NCBI GenBank assembly: GCA_964247055.1
Contig: OZ176057.1
Span: forward strand, 2,728,001-2,792,000
Source: Paragordius varius
Lineage: Eukaryota > Nematomorpha
DNA: 64,000 nt
Direction: 5' to 3'
Shown here piece after piece: positions 1 through 12,422 of the stretch. A program made the translations under genes and the position numbers. Each line of letters starts with the position of its first letter. Within the stretch, counting starts at the first letter, position 1. The notes under the pieces are model-generated. The model did no database searches and had not been told where the DNA came from. It was given only the letters and a program-made list of their open reading frames with translations.

Positions 1-830
1 TAACGAAAGCAAAATGCACACTTTTAAAAGAGTTCCTCCACAAAAATATTCCTTTTTAGGCTTAAAAATATTGGTTTTAATAAAACATAAATTCATTCAA
101 TTTATCCATAAAATGCATAAAGTATAGTTTTTTTTATAAAAGTTAATAAAATTATATTTTACTCCCGCTTCACAGGTAAAAAAATGTATATATGCTTTAA
201 AATTGATGTTTTTTTTTGAAAAAAATGTTAAAATTTGGTTTCAATAAAATCACATTCTAACACAGCCAAAAAAAGTAAAAAAATGTGAAAAAATGTTAAA
301 AGTTAGTGATTTTTAGCAAAAAAAATGATATTTTTCAATAAAATGCATAAGTATAGTTTTTTAAAGCTAAAAAATGCAAAACTTTAGAGATTTACCCCAA
401 CAAAATTTTTTTTGCTTTTTTACGTATAAAAGACTGAAAAATGTTAAAAATCAGTGATTTTTAGCAAAAAAATGATAAAATTTATCCATAAAATGCATAG
501 AGTATACTTTTTCTAAGCTAAAAAATGCAAAACTTTAAAATATTTACCCCAAGACAAAAGTTCTTGTTGAATTTTTTTTAAAGATTAAAAAGCCTGAAAA
601 AATGTTAAAAATTGGTGTTTTTTAGGCAAAAATTAATAAAATTATCCATAAATTGCAGAATGTATAGTAATTTAAAGCTAGGAAAATGCATTATCTCAAA
701 ACTACTCCCCCCCAAAAAATCTTTTTTATGCTTAAAAATTGTAGTTTTTATAAAATCGATAAACTTTGGCGTCAATAAATTACTAAGTTTAAAAATGCAA
801 AAAATGGCGTTTTTTTAGGCAAAATTCAAT
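1..830. repeat. Degenerate tandem repeat, period about 145-160 bp
   Basis: At least four diverged copies of one AT-rich unit lie head to tail. The recurring landmark AAAATGCATAAAGTATAG is seen near 111, 342, 489 and 650, and each copy also carries an ACTTTAAAAGATTTACCCC-like block and a GCCTGAAAAAATGTTAAAAA-like block. The first two landmarks lie 231 bp apart, so one unit is broken or longer. No coding signal was found. The array lies where the next SLC26 intron should be, since the last visible exon ends at 1013 with a splice donor. From 831 to 1012 I see only AT-rich sequence. Confidence 0.7.
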
Positions 831-1012
831 ATATTTTGGATATAAATTACATTATTAAACACAATTTATGTCGTTTGAAATTATCAATATTTCTAATCTT
901 TTCATTAAAAATATTTTCTAATATATAAAAATAATTCAAATTAACTGTTGAATGATGGATTAATTTTTATAGATGGCATTTTTTTATCCGAAAAAAAATA
1001 TATTTTTAATAC

Positions 1013-4000
1013 TTTTAATTTTCCAAATTTTGTAAAAGAGTTTGAGATCAATCAGATTCAGGATGGCAGATATAATCATAGCGGCCAAACTGGCTTTAGG
1101 TATAAATCTGAAAATAAAAATTAAAAAAAAATATAAAATATTTTAAAATCTATATAATCTAAAAAAATATTATAAATTATTACAAAATAAAAAAAATAAT
1201 GAAAATAAAAATAATTATATATTACCTATAAAATAATATAAAATTATAAAATTGAATAAGTAATATGCTTTATAAAATTTGCAAAAAAAAAATTTAAAAT
1301 ATTATAAAATGCCTTTAAAAAATTATTATGAATACCTATAAAATTATTTTTTAATTTATTAAAATGCTTTTAAAAAATTAAAATATTAAATAAAAATAAT
1401 TAATTATTTAATAATAAAAAATTAAATATTTTTTTATTTTATAATAAAAACTTACCTGAAATAGGTTGTTAAATATTGTAAGGCTATCAATACAAGAATC
1501 CCTGAAAAAATATATGAATATATATAAATTTAAAAATAATAAAATATATTTTATTAAAAATTATAGCCTATTTATTAAAAAATATGTAATTTTTTTATAA
1601 AATTAATTTAAATTTAATATAATAATTATTGAAATTAAAAATAAAAAATATTTTTAATATAAAAACACCTGTCCAAACGCATCCACAAGGTGTTCTAACT
1701 CCAGTTTGAGCATTTATGGCAGATCTTTTATTTAATTAAAAATAAAAAAATTTAAAATTAATAAAAATAAAAAAAATAAAAATAAATAATTTAAAAAAAC
1801 TAAAAAAAATTAAATAATTTATAATTTTTTAAAAAATTACCTGGAAAAACTAGCAGTTATGGGGTATGAGGACACAAAAGAGCTGAAAAAATTTGAAGCC
1901 CCTATACAAGAAAATAAAATTAATAATAAAAATAATTTTTTTTTATAAAAATAGTAAAAAAAATATATTAAATTGTTAATAAATAATAAATTTTTATAAG
2001 GAATAATAAAATTTTAATATAAGAAAATTATTAAACTAAATGATTATAATGTAAACAATAATATAATTTAATGGAAAGAAAAAAATTTTAAAATATGTAA
2101 ATTTTAACGAATCAAACATAAAAAATAAATAAATAATTAAAAAAATAAAACAAAATAAAATATATCTATATAATTTTTTTTATAAATAATAACAAATGTT
2201 TTGATTGATAAATGAGAAAAAATTAAAACCCCTAAAACAATTGTAAAAAATAAAAAAAAAATAAAAAATTTTAACAAAAATTAAATAATTCTTATTTTAA
2301 CAAAAATTAAAATTGTAAAAAATTGAAAAATATTAAATATTATATTATATATTACCCAAAGCTATGAATTCTTGTGTTGAATCTATGGTGTATTTATACT
2401 TCCGCGCTTCAGAAAAGATATTTTAAATAAAATTATTCAATAATTATATAAATTAAAATAAAAAATAATTAAATAGAAAACAGCAATTAGAATTCCAAAA
2501 AAAGAGTTTTTAATATTTTAAATTAAAAAAATTTAAGAAATATAAATAAAATAAAACCAAAATATACCAAATAATTTAATTATAAAAAAATTAAAATTTA
2601 AATAAAAAAGCAAAATATTAATCCCCTGAAAATAAAATATTAAATAAAATAATTTTTTTTAAAAAAACCAAAATAATAGCGATACCCAAAAAATATAAAA
2701 AAATTAAAATTTAAATAAAAAAGACTAAAATTTAAATAAAAAAATAAATAATTTATTAAAATTATAAAATATATATTTTTTGAAAATTATAATCAAATCA
2801 AAACCAAATGCTTTTGCAATAGCTAAACTTTCCAAAATTCCAATAAGAGCGATCGTTACAAATCCGAAACCAATATCCTGAAAAAAAATAAAATATTAAT
2901 AACATAAAAAAATATAATTTTTAATAAATTATTTAAAATAATTTATGAATTCAAAATAATTTATTTTTAAAAATATATTAATGTATTAGATAAAAACTTA
3001 TATAAAAATAGCAAAAAATAAAGTTTTTATACGTAAAAATTAATGATAATTTTGGTTAAAAATAATAGAAAAAAGTATTAATAAAATATAGGAAATATTT
3101 AAAATAAATTTTATTTTTTTTTTAAAAAAAAACCTTTAAAACTTGAATCCCAGGTATGTGAATATCTGTTTGTTGATTTTTGGCGGGAAATCCGGTAGCT
3201 ATAAAAATTTAATAAATTTAATTAACTATTTTAGAAAAATATTTAACAGATAATTTTTTATTCTCAGTTAAAAAAATAAAATTTCAAAAAAATAATAAAA
3301 AAAAATTTTTTTTCAAAATATTTATTTTATAAGTAACTAGGATAAGATTAGGAAATTTAAAACGCAATCATTTCCCAAATACGCTAATAAACCTAACGAT
3401 TATATATCAAAAAATTAATTTTATGTAAATTTTTTGATTTTCAAATTATTTTTATTACTAAAAAAACTTTTAATTTTTACAATGTTAAAAAATTTTTTAA
3501 GCTTTAAATGTTAGCCGTTTTAAGTTTCAAATCAAATAAAATTATTTAAGAGTGCCCACATCAAAAGCGGCCCGCGAATTTAAAACATTTTAAAAAAAGT
3601 AAAAAAAAATGTTTTCGTTTAAATTTCATCAATCATATTTTTATAACTTTCTTATTCAAAAAAAGTATTTAGATTCGAAACAATAATCTCGTTATATTTC
3701 CGAAAAACAAAATCAATTTATCAAAAATTCAGTTATTCTCGTAAACATATAAAATATTTTATAAAAATGTGAATATAAACCTTCCCCCAAAATAAAACTT
3801 TTTAGATTACTGGATAAATCCAAAAATAATGTTGATATCAACATTTTTTTTGTTTTATACAAAACGTCAAATAATAATGTATAAAATTGTCGCAAAAACT
3901 AAAAACTTTTCCATATGTTTCTAATTTTATTTTAAACTTTCAACAATATTCAATTCTAGATGTTGAAAAGGTATAAAATTAAAATTAAAACGAAAAATTA

Positions 4001-7000
4001 TCTTTAGATTGTCTATGAATAAGTTAAAATGTAATTTATATATTTCTCAAAAAACTTTAAAACTATTTCCTCACTATATCACAATTTTTTTCTCATAAAA
4101 TTAATCGAAAATTTTCACTTTCCTGCATATTAAAGGATCCAACAAAATGGATACAAAAACATAAAATAAAATAATTAAATTTTTCAAATATTTTCCTTAA
4201 ACACTTTTAAATTATTTTTCATTAGATCAAGATCATTACATTCCTGAATGTTAAAAATTTAAAATTAAAATCAAAGCGAGGCATTTTCCTTTCCGGTATG
4301 CGATCATTTATGCTTTGCGTCAAACTTAATATAATTTTCCTAATATTTTTCAAAATTTTCAATTTTTGCCTCAAAGAAATCAAAAAATAAAACTTTTCTG
4401 AATGCTAAATAATTTGAAATTAATGTTATGTCCTTAAAATTTCAAATAATCCAAAAAAATTTTACAAACCCACACTTAAATATTAAAAAAAACTTAAAAT
4501 TTACAAGTTTATTACTCATTAAAATATTAGAGTTTTTTACTTTCCTGCCCGTTAAAAGATTTAAAATTGAAATCAAGGCCAGGCATTTTCCATTCCGGTA
4601 TGCGATCATTTATGCTTTATAATTTTCAAATTTTCTTTTCTTAAATTATCAAACTTTTCAATTTTTGCCTCAATAAAATAAAAAACTATATTTTCCTGAA
4701 TTCTAATGGATTTAAAATTAACCTTGCGTTCTTAAAAATTATGCGAAAAAACTTATAAATTTTAAGTTTTTAAAAGTTTTTTTTTGATTCTAGAGTTATT
4801 AGAAAACAAAATTTTTACTTTCCTGTCCGTTAAAAGATTTAAAATTAAAATCGAGGCGAGGCATTTTCCATTCCGGTATGCGATCATTTATACTTTGCGT
4901 CAAACTGAGTTTCAAACCCAAATTATGGACCATAAAATAGGCTATAACTGCACTTATGGCTATAACGAACGCATTTCGACCTATTCCAATAAAATAGAGT
5001 ATTTGAAAAAAAAATTATAAAAAAAACGTAAAAAGTCAAAGATAAATTCATTTTTCAGTGTGAAATAATGCGACGCATAAAACATCAGGTAATTGGTAAT
5101 AAAAAATTTTAATAACTTTTATTTTTCAAATAAATTCGGACTAAAAAATTATACAAAATGTAAAAAAATAATACTTTCTTTAATCAAACAAAATATTTGA
5201 ATATCTTAATGATAAAATATACTCATCGTTAACATTGAAAAATATGGAATAGAGTTATTTAACAATCGTATTAAAATTAAAAAGGGTTTATATCAGGGCT
5301 CTCCAACACACTGCACTCGGAAATATTTCTGATGCCCGCGAGAATTTATTTAAAATACAAAATTTTACCAAAATCTAAGTAAAATTAATGGATTTAAACA
5401 AATTTTATAAAATCTTTTCCGCCTTTTGGCAATAAACTAGCAAATATTGTCATAAAAAATAGTTGAAAATATAAAATAATGGTTAATCCCTATATATTAT
5501 AGTAAAAATTGAAATTATAGGGGCAAAATGTAAAAATATAAAGGTAATTTTTTTTCATAAAACACAATCATACTTTTTTATGCTTTAATTAATTCTATTA
5601 AAATTTACTAATCATAAAATATGTAATTGATTGTGTTACCAATACACATTTCTGTTCTATACTTTAAAGTTTAACACAATGACTTATATTAGAATTCATC
5701 AAGATTCATAAAGCATGATTGTATTTAAGCAAAAAAATATTTGTCCTTATATTTTTACGTTTTGTCCGTATAATTTCAATTTTTATATTTCAAGAATTCA
5801 ACCCGCGAAACCTTTTATGTTGGACACCCCTAGTTTATTAAGCAACTCGCCCTCAAAAATAATCGAATACTTTATACTTAAAATTTTAGTTTATAGTTCA
5901 ATTATATTTTTCTTACGTCTGACAAAGATTACTAGTAGAAATCGAAAATTTACTATAAATTCATATAATTTTAGATGAATTAATTGCAAAATTATAAAAA
6001 TCAATATATATATATACTTACCAGTAAGAATTAACCATATAAATTTCATAGCAATTTTCCGGCACCACAAATTTAGACAGGAACCTCCAGACCCAAGGGT
6101 TTTAGAGACAAACAGCTGATGGTCATTGTTAGTTACATCATTGATGATTGTATTAACAAACAGCTGATCATCATTGTTAGTAACATCATTGATTTTATTT
6201 TTTTGTTGATGTTGTGTTTTGGGCAAAAGAACACGTTTAAACCAATCACTTCGATTGAGTTTCTAATAAAAAATAAAAAAATTTTAAAAAAAATTGAAAA
6301 AAAATTAAATTTAATAAATAAATCGAAATAAAAATTATAGGTAGGTAAAATTTTTTTAGAAACTCATCATTACATCAAAAAAAGGTATTGGAAATAAAAG
6401 TGAAATTATACAAAAAGTCATTAATAGATATAAGCAAAAAAAATTGTTTAATAAATCAAAAAATATAAAACTTAAGATGGATGATTATTAGATTGATTCT
6501 CATTAAGAATTTTGGCTTTAAATCGTAAAAGAAAAACAGAATATATTAATAACTTTGTTTAGAAATTTTATTCAAATTCACCCTTGAATAATTCGACCTC
6601 GCCCTTAAACAATTCAAATTCACTCTGAAACAATTCAGATTCGCTTTAAAAACAAATTATGAGTTTTCAGAATATAACTCCTCATTAATATGTAAAATAT
6701 ATTCATGGCAAAGTTAATTATTTTTATAGTATTATTATTATTTAGGACTAAATTTCATTTTTTAAAAATATAAAAAAATGTGAGCAATTTTTAATCTTAA
6801 AATTATGATTTGATCAAGGATAAATTTGAAGTGTAAATGGTAAATATAAATTTCATAAAATTATTATAAAAATTTATTAAAATGGGCAAAAAAATTAAAA
6901 TATAAATAATATTACTTTCATCAATATAAGTATGATAAGGCTTGAAATACCCAATAAACAATCCCATGGGCTACACAAAAAAAATAAAATTATTATAAAT

Positions 7001-9875
7001 TTAAATATAATTAAAAAAAATTTATTAAAAAATATTAAAAATTTATAAAAAAAATTAATTAAAAAATTAAAGATTTATAAAAAAATTTTTATATTTTAAG
7101 GAAAATATACTTGGCTTTTTTCAAATTAGTTAGTACTTCCCAGAATTGAGGTAGAAATGTACTTTTTTTCGTTTTTATACCTAAAATATTCTAAAATACA
7201 TATATAAAAAAATATTTTTAAATTTAATAAATGAATAATTAAAATATATATAATTATTGAAAAATTTAAAAAAAATATATCGAATAATTTGAAAATATAT
7301 TATCACATTTTTTTATTTGAAATCAAAAAAATCCATAAATATACAAAAATTATATTAATATTTGAAAAATTATCAAAAAATATAATTACAAAAATAAAAA
7401 TATTATCAAAAAATAAAAAAAATTGTGGACCTACCCCGATTTGACCCACGCCAATTATAATGGCGGCAGCATTTGTAAATCCATACAAAACTGGGTGAGA
7501 TATAAAACTTATAAGGAAGCCTAAAAGCAAAAAATTAACATTTATTAAATGTAAAATAAATAGATTTCAAAATTAGAAAAATTTATATAAAAAAATTTCA
7601 TTTTAAATTACTAATCTAAAGATTTAATTACATTTTAAATTAATAATTAAAATAATTAATTTTGATTTAAAAGCATTTAGTTTCAAAGCCAAATAGCTGA
7701 TAATATTTTGGATTTATCAAAACATCCAACTCAAAAATATTGATTAAAGTGTGTTTAAGTTAGTTAACTAAGGTAGACTAGGGTTAAGAAATTTTTCTTA
7801 AAATATATTTTGGCTTCGCTATGAATAACAAGTTATTTAGATTAATACCTAAAATAAAATTCCGAATTTGTGGGCCAGCTAATAAAGATGCACTGATATT
7901 AAGGGAACAAAAAAATGCTTCCAAAAAAAACCTTAAATTATTGTAAAACTCCTTTTCAGTCTTTGAAATAATATAATTTTAAGAATGACTTGCTTAAAAA
8001 TAGTATAAATTATACAAATAATACCCCCTTACCCCTAAGCAATCAAAATTTTTATATAATCTTTTAAAAAATAACCCTAAGATTTTGAAAGTTTAAAAAC
8101 TTCTTTAAACTAAAACTTTAAAACGCTAAAAACTTCTTTTTTCTTCAAAAACAAATAATACGCACCCAAATTCAGGAATCCCATGATGATTTGCATCAGG
8201 CCCGTGATTAGGGTCAAGACTATGGCATAATGAACTAACAGCGCATTTTTCAGTTCAATCTTGTAAAGTTCCAACATCATATTTTGTTCATTGTTGATTA
8301 CATTGAAAGTTGTGGAATTTGCATAATTATTAAAATTACTGGATTCGTTTATAATATTTTTTGTGGGCGACGTATTCTTCAAATGAAATCTATCCATATT
8401 TATGTGTTGTGCCGTATATTGATAGGTAAGGAGGGACATAACTGCCGTCGGTCCAAACGTTATGTCTTTTGAAGTACCCAAGAGGGCGTATATAAAAGCG
8501 CCCATAAAGGATGAATAAAGCCCATACTATAATGTATTATTATATAAAATATATACCATTTACAACTCAACGATTCATCCCCTTGAACATTTAAAATTAA
8601 TTCACCCTTGAAAAAATTAAATTATGTGTTTTTCGAATATTAAAATCACAAATATTTTTTATATGTTATTACAAAAGTCGAAATTGCGTTTAAAAAGTAA
8701 CATAGTACTAAAAAAATCATAAACTATGACATATATAGAAATATTGCATATTAATGGTGATTTATATTGACACGAAAACATTTTTTGAGGTGAATTGGAA
8801 TTGTTTAAGGGTAATTTTGAAGTGTAAATGGTATGTTATATATATATATATATATATATATAATGGTATAAATTTAATTCAAAACAATTGTTTTAGACCA
8901 GGGGTGATTGAGAACACAAATAGCCTCGCGGGCCGCATTTTCGAATCAAAAAACCCCATGGGAGGGCGGTCGCAATATTTATATGGACATTAACATATAT
9001 AACTTTTATTAAATTTTAAAAGATTGCAAAAAACTACTATATTATGCATCATTTTTTCTAGTTCATTGCCGTAATTCGGAATGATATATTCCCGAAAATT
9101 TGTTTAAGATAATTAATTTTGCTTTAATTTTGTAAAATTTTGCATATAGAATTTCTCGCGAGTCGCATAATATCTAGGATCGTATTGGTCACGCCCTGTT
9201 TTAAACGTTTTTGGTGTCTTCCTTTTTTTTTCAACCAAAAAAACTTATCGGCTTATTTCGAAAAATGGGGCATAAAACTGTTTTTTAGCTGTCATCTGTT
9301 TATATGGCTCTTTAACTCCTGTCGTCAGAAAGAGAATAGGATTGGGTAGTGAAGCGATGATCAAATCCATAAAAATTTGGGTAAAAACAAAAGCATAGGG
9401 GTGGAAACCTAATAAAGATTATTCTCTGTTTTGTTGTTCTGGTCACTACGTATTGTGAAAGCTGGACTCTCAAAAAAAGGGACAAAGAAAGAAGGCTCAA
9501 GACTTTTAAAAGGAGCTGCTGCTGGCGTAGATGCTAGAATATACCTGGAAGGATAAAATTAAGAATGGAAAAAATACTAAACAAAACATCCTGGAGATAA
9601 AACTAAAAAGAAAAGTTAACATATTATGGTCATGTCATGCGCACAAATTCTCAACAAAAAAGAAACAATGTTTGGAAAGGTAAAAGGACAAAGGAAACGA
9701 GGTCGACCACCAATGAGGTGGTTAGACATGATAAAAGATAAGACTAAGAGATGACACATTAAACGACTTCTTGAATGTAGGAGCGGGTAAAGATAAAAAG
9801 ATGAAGTGTAAATTAATTGTGAAAACTAGATTCAAAAATTCGTTGAATATGACTTGTGGAAAAAACCAACCATAC

Positions 9876-9918
<43 letters not shown>

Positions 9919-12422
9919 ATCCTTTATATTATCAAAAATAGGCCTTTTTTCGTTAAATGGGTATAAATATTTGGTAATAAAAAAAAACAAGAGCTCTATG
10001 GTGTGATTCTAATACTTTTTTGATGGATATGATATTGTTAATACCATAAGAGCCCTTGTTTTTTACATTCTTTACCTATTATACATACCCAGACAAAAAA
10101 ATTTTGATATAATAAAGGACATGTCTGTATATACAATTTTCAGATTAATAGCAATATATATAAATTAATTTTTATCAAAAGATAAAAAATTTATTATTAA
10201 ATATTCTAATATTGTTCACAAATAACGCATTATTTTTCGGTAATTATAAATTTCAATAATAATAATATACTGTAGAAAAATTAAAACATAGGATCATTAT
10301 TTCTAAATTTAAAATTCAAAATTTTTGATAGAAATCTGTCTTAAAAGCAATCTAGGCAAGTTAGATTGTTTTTGTTTTAAAAATATTAAGAAGCGAAGAC
10401 AGGGGTTATGATCGACTAAAAAATAACCCCATACTTTAAAAATTAATTTTTGAATAATAATCAAACTCATCAATTTAAGTTCTATGGTTCGTAAAAAGAA
10501 AATTTGCCAGGTAACTTAAAAAACAGCTGACTTTAAAAATCAATTTTCGTTTTTTTTTGTTAGAGTGAATCCGCCCAGATTTTTGGAATAATTTAAACAA
10601 CTGATTTCCAAGTTTTTTTGTTCACGTCCCTCCCACAAAATTAAAACAAAAACTTTTTGTGTTTCCCCCTCTCAAAAATCCAAGATAAAAATGTAAAATA
10701 TATTATCTATATATGTATAAAAATTCCAATCAATGAGATCCTTGTTTTTGCAATTTTGTAAACCATCTTTTCCATATCGGTGACAATCTTGATAATTCGC
10801 ACGCCTAAAGTCCTTTAATTTGCTTCTAGTTTTTTTTAATAAATTTTACATATATTCTCCTCTTAGATTTTTTACGCCTCCTCCTTTTAGGAACCACTGA
10901 TTGAAACTTTAGTCAGTCATTTTAAACAAAAAAACCAAAAGTACACCAAAAATTACCATTACATATTACAGTTGCGTGTGTTGTTAAAAAACAAGAAATT
11001 ATTTAAATTACACAATTTTTTTCTAATCATTTCAGTCCTTCGATCCAAATTGGATCGTTGGATACCCCAGGCCTGTTTGAAATTGATTGTAAATACTTCA
11101 AAACGTGAGGAAGGAAAAACCATGGCAGTTTGCAATTATAAAACATTATTGAACCGAAACATAAAAAAAATTATTCGAAAATAGTTGGTATTAATTACCT
11201 ATTTTAAGGTAAAAGTTCAAAGGTAAAAATTTAGTCAACATGACATGTGTGCGTTAGCTAAACTTAAAACTAATACAAAATAACCAATTTTTCTGTTACT
11301 ATCAATACTATATGTGATTTAAATAAAAATTAGCTTTAATTTTAGCTTTATATTTGAATAAAAACGATTTTTGCAAAAGTGTTGTAAAATAAAATGGCGT
11401 TTAAGTAGTTTGATATGGAACTTTTTTTTCTAACTGAATTTCATTTAGGATATTTCAAATTATTCATATAATTTTTATTAGGATAGAAGCATAATTCAAA
11501 TTGGGACCGTTTCTTTCAATAGCTTTAAAATATCAACTTAAATATATAGACTGGGGTATTTAGATACCCCAATTTGAATCGAAATGTTAAACCAGGAGTG
11601 TCCAATACAAATGGTATTTTACCGCTCACTTTTAGCTCTAAAGTTATGACGAGCCGCGTTTGAAATATATATGGGCATTCATTAATTAGAATTTAAACAT
11701 AAGACTTAAGAAATAACGGATTGTAACAATTTTTATCGTTCTTGTTATTTCGATAGACTTATTCAAGAAAATATTGCTTAAGGAGTATCAATTTTAACAA
11801 GATATTGTGAACAAGTTTTTGCAAATTATTGATACAAAACTTTTAGCGGGCCGCATAGAAAGTCTCAAAACGCTGATGCGGCCAGTAGGTTTTTGGCCAC
11901 CCCTGATGAAAACATTATTTTTGTTTATCAAGTTTTTAACTCATACGCCATAGTAAAATAGAGATAATTAATTAAAGCATAAAAAGTAAATATTATCGTA
12001 GCACATTCGATACTTTATTCTTTGGCAAAACAAACAAACAAACAAATAAAGATACTATATATGTTATTAAAAACTGGTGTTAAATTTTACCAAAAAAAGT
12101 TATTTTTTAAAAAAAAAATATAGCAAAAAACTTGAATAGGTAATCCTGCAATAGTAGCATATGCTAAACTCTGGGGTACGACCGTTAATCCGACGGTTAA
12201 ACCCGCAATGAGATCAAAAATAAAATCCTGGGAATTATACGTTCGTAGCCATCGATAGAAAGGGAATAATCGTTTTATACGAATCCGTAAACTTTTGGAT
12301 GTTGGAAGACCTTTGAAATTTTTCATATCACGTGAAGTTGCTTTGTGAGATTTAAATAAGATTGTCGGAATTTTTTCGCACTTCTCCCTACACCCATATA
12401 ATTTATGCTTTAAATTATCCAT
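1013..12422 (-). CDS. SLC26/SulP family anion transporter, 5' 14 exons (3' end outside window)
   Basis: Multipass membrane exchanger of sulfate, chloride, bicarbonate or similar anions. Exons (minus, 5' to 3'): 12422-12132, 8526-8166, 7520-7435, 7180-7111, 6970-6916, 6262-6022, 4980-4894, 3198-3143, 2877-2805, 2406-2356, 1901-1841, 1724-1669, 1501-1456, 1107-1013, about 543 residues. Family blocks appear in order: VPQSLAYATIAGLP, YGLYSSFMGAFIYALLGTS, FTNAAAIIIGVGQI, ILESLAIAKAF, IDSTQEFIALG, SSYPITASFSRSAINAQTG. The C-terminal STAS domain must lie left of the window, because exon 14 ends at a donor after LFYKIWKIK. Phases agree at every junction except exon 3/4 (see findings). Start: ATG 12420-12422, followed by the cytoplasmic N-terminus expected of the family. 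Which SLC26 subtype it is cannot be told without the STAS domain. Intron 1 (3.6 kb) is loaded with MITEs. Confidence 0.9.
4240..4910 (-). repeat. Tandem triplication spanning the SLC26 exon 7 / intron 7 donor
   Basis: The real exon 7 ends at 4894 (CAA A|GTATAAATGATCGC). The junction and about 70 bp of intron recur at about 4557-4620 and 4256-4330, spaced 277 and 301 bp. Shared landmarks are AGATTTAAAAT, GGCATTTTCC and CCGGTATGCGATCATTTATG, and the 4256 copy also keeps the exon-side GCGTCAAAC. The intron has thus been lengthened by duplicating its own 5' splice-site region. Confidence 0.75.
5294..5831. mobile_element. hAT-type non-autonomous element, family E copy 1
   Basis: The ends CAGGGCTCTCCAACAC and GTTGGACACCCCTA form terminal inverted repeats of the kind shared by copies at 8899, 11593, 45905, 57175 and 61022. 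The flanks GTTTATAT and GTTTATTA fit an eroded 8-bp target duplication. Inside, only a short GC-richer stretch next to each end is recognisable. It lies in SLC26 intron 6. It has no transposase ORF. Confidence 0.6.
6108..6200 (-). repeat. 48-bp in-frame duplication inside SLC26 exon 6
   Basis: Two copies of a 48-bp unit, starting at 6113 and 6161, encode a 16-residue repeat (INDVTNND-DQLFVNTI, then INDVTNND-HQLFV) in the hydrophilic loop before the segment GRNAFVIAISAVIAY. The insert is polar and Asn/Asp-rich and is not expected in typical family members. The frame is kept. Confidence 0.8.
6568..6846. mobile_element. MITE family A copy 1
   Basis: Terminal inverted repeats built from the short sub-repeat TTCAAATTCACCCTTGAAC flank an AT-rich core (ATTATTATTTAGGACTAAA-like). 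The right end reads GAAGTGTAAATGGTA. It lies in SLC26 intron 5. This is one of the more eroded copies of a family found nine times in the window. Confidence 0.7.
8553..8833. mobile_element. MITE family A copy 2
   Basis: The ends ATACCATTTACAACTCAA and TGTAAATGGTAT are inverted repeats, with the usual family core between them. On the gene strand its end lies about 26 bp before the acceptor of SLC26 exon 2 (8526), so the MITE supplies the branch-point side of that intron. A (TA)n run follows at 8837-8863. Confidence 0.75.
8899..9199. mobile_element. hAT-type non-autonomous element, family E copy 2
   Basis: Left end CAGGGGTGATTGAGAACAC, followed by GCGGGCCGCATTTTCG. Right end GGTCACGCCCTG, preceded by CTCGCGAGTCGCAT. 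These are inverted relatives of each other and of the other family E ends. No coding capacity. Confidence 0.55.
9410..9840 (+). mobile_element. Eroded LINE 3' fragment (reverse transcriptase C-terminus)
   Basis: Broken + strand frames read YCESWTLKKRDKER and YYGHVMRTNSQQK, then a Gly/Arg/Lys-rich segment. This is the usual C-terminal tail of CR1/RTE-type LINE reverse transcriptases (ETWxLxK, GHVMR). Several stops and frameshifts are present. It lies in SLC26 intron 1 and is antisense to it. Confidence 0.6.
9873..10130. mobile_element. Palindromic element G with central TA-flanked arms
   Basis: A (TA)n run at 9873-9917 is followed by two inverted arms. The left arm (9915-10005) reads TGTATCCTTTATATTATC then AACAAGAGCTCTATGGT. 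The right arm (10030-10130) reads the same blocks in reverse (ACCATAAGAGCCCTTG, then ATATAATAAAGGACA). The arms are similar rather than identical, so it is an old foldback MITE. Confidence 0.55.
10141..11030. other. Featureless part of SLC26 intron 1
   Basis: AT-rich sequence. I found no exon, RNA gene or transposon end here on either strand. Confidence 0.5.
11034..11589 (+). mobile_element. MITE family B copy 1
   Basis: Begins CAGTCCTTCGATCCAAATT and ends TACCCCAATTTGAATCG. In the right terminal repeat a small hairpin (GGGGTATTTAGATACCCC) is nested. The interior matches copies at 14306, 14994 and 54171 (landmark CCATGGCA). Its right end abuts family E copy 3 at 11593. Confidence 0.75.
11593..11905. 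mobile_element. hAT-type non-autonomous element, family E copy 3
   Basis: Left end CAGGAGTGTCCAATAC, right end TTGGCCACCCCTG, with the GCGGGCCGCAT block near the right end. It lies directly against MITE B copy 1. In SLC26 intron 1. Confidence 0.65.

Noticed and set aside
1-830. CRISPR-like array
   Set aside because: Repeats are long, diverged and AT-rich with no unique spacers of even length, in a eukaryotic intron context.
5891-6226. Minus-strand frame running past SLC26 exon 6 into the intron
   Set aside because: The real exon ends at the GTAAGT donor at 6021; the extension into the (TA)-rich intron is read-through.
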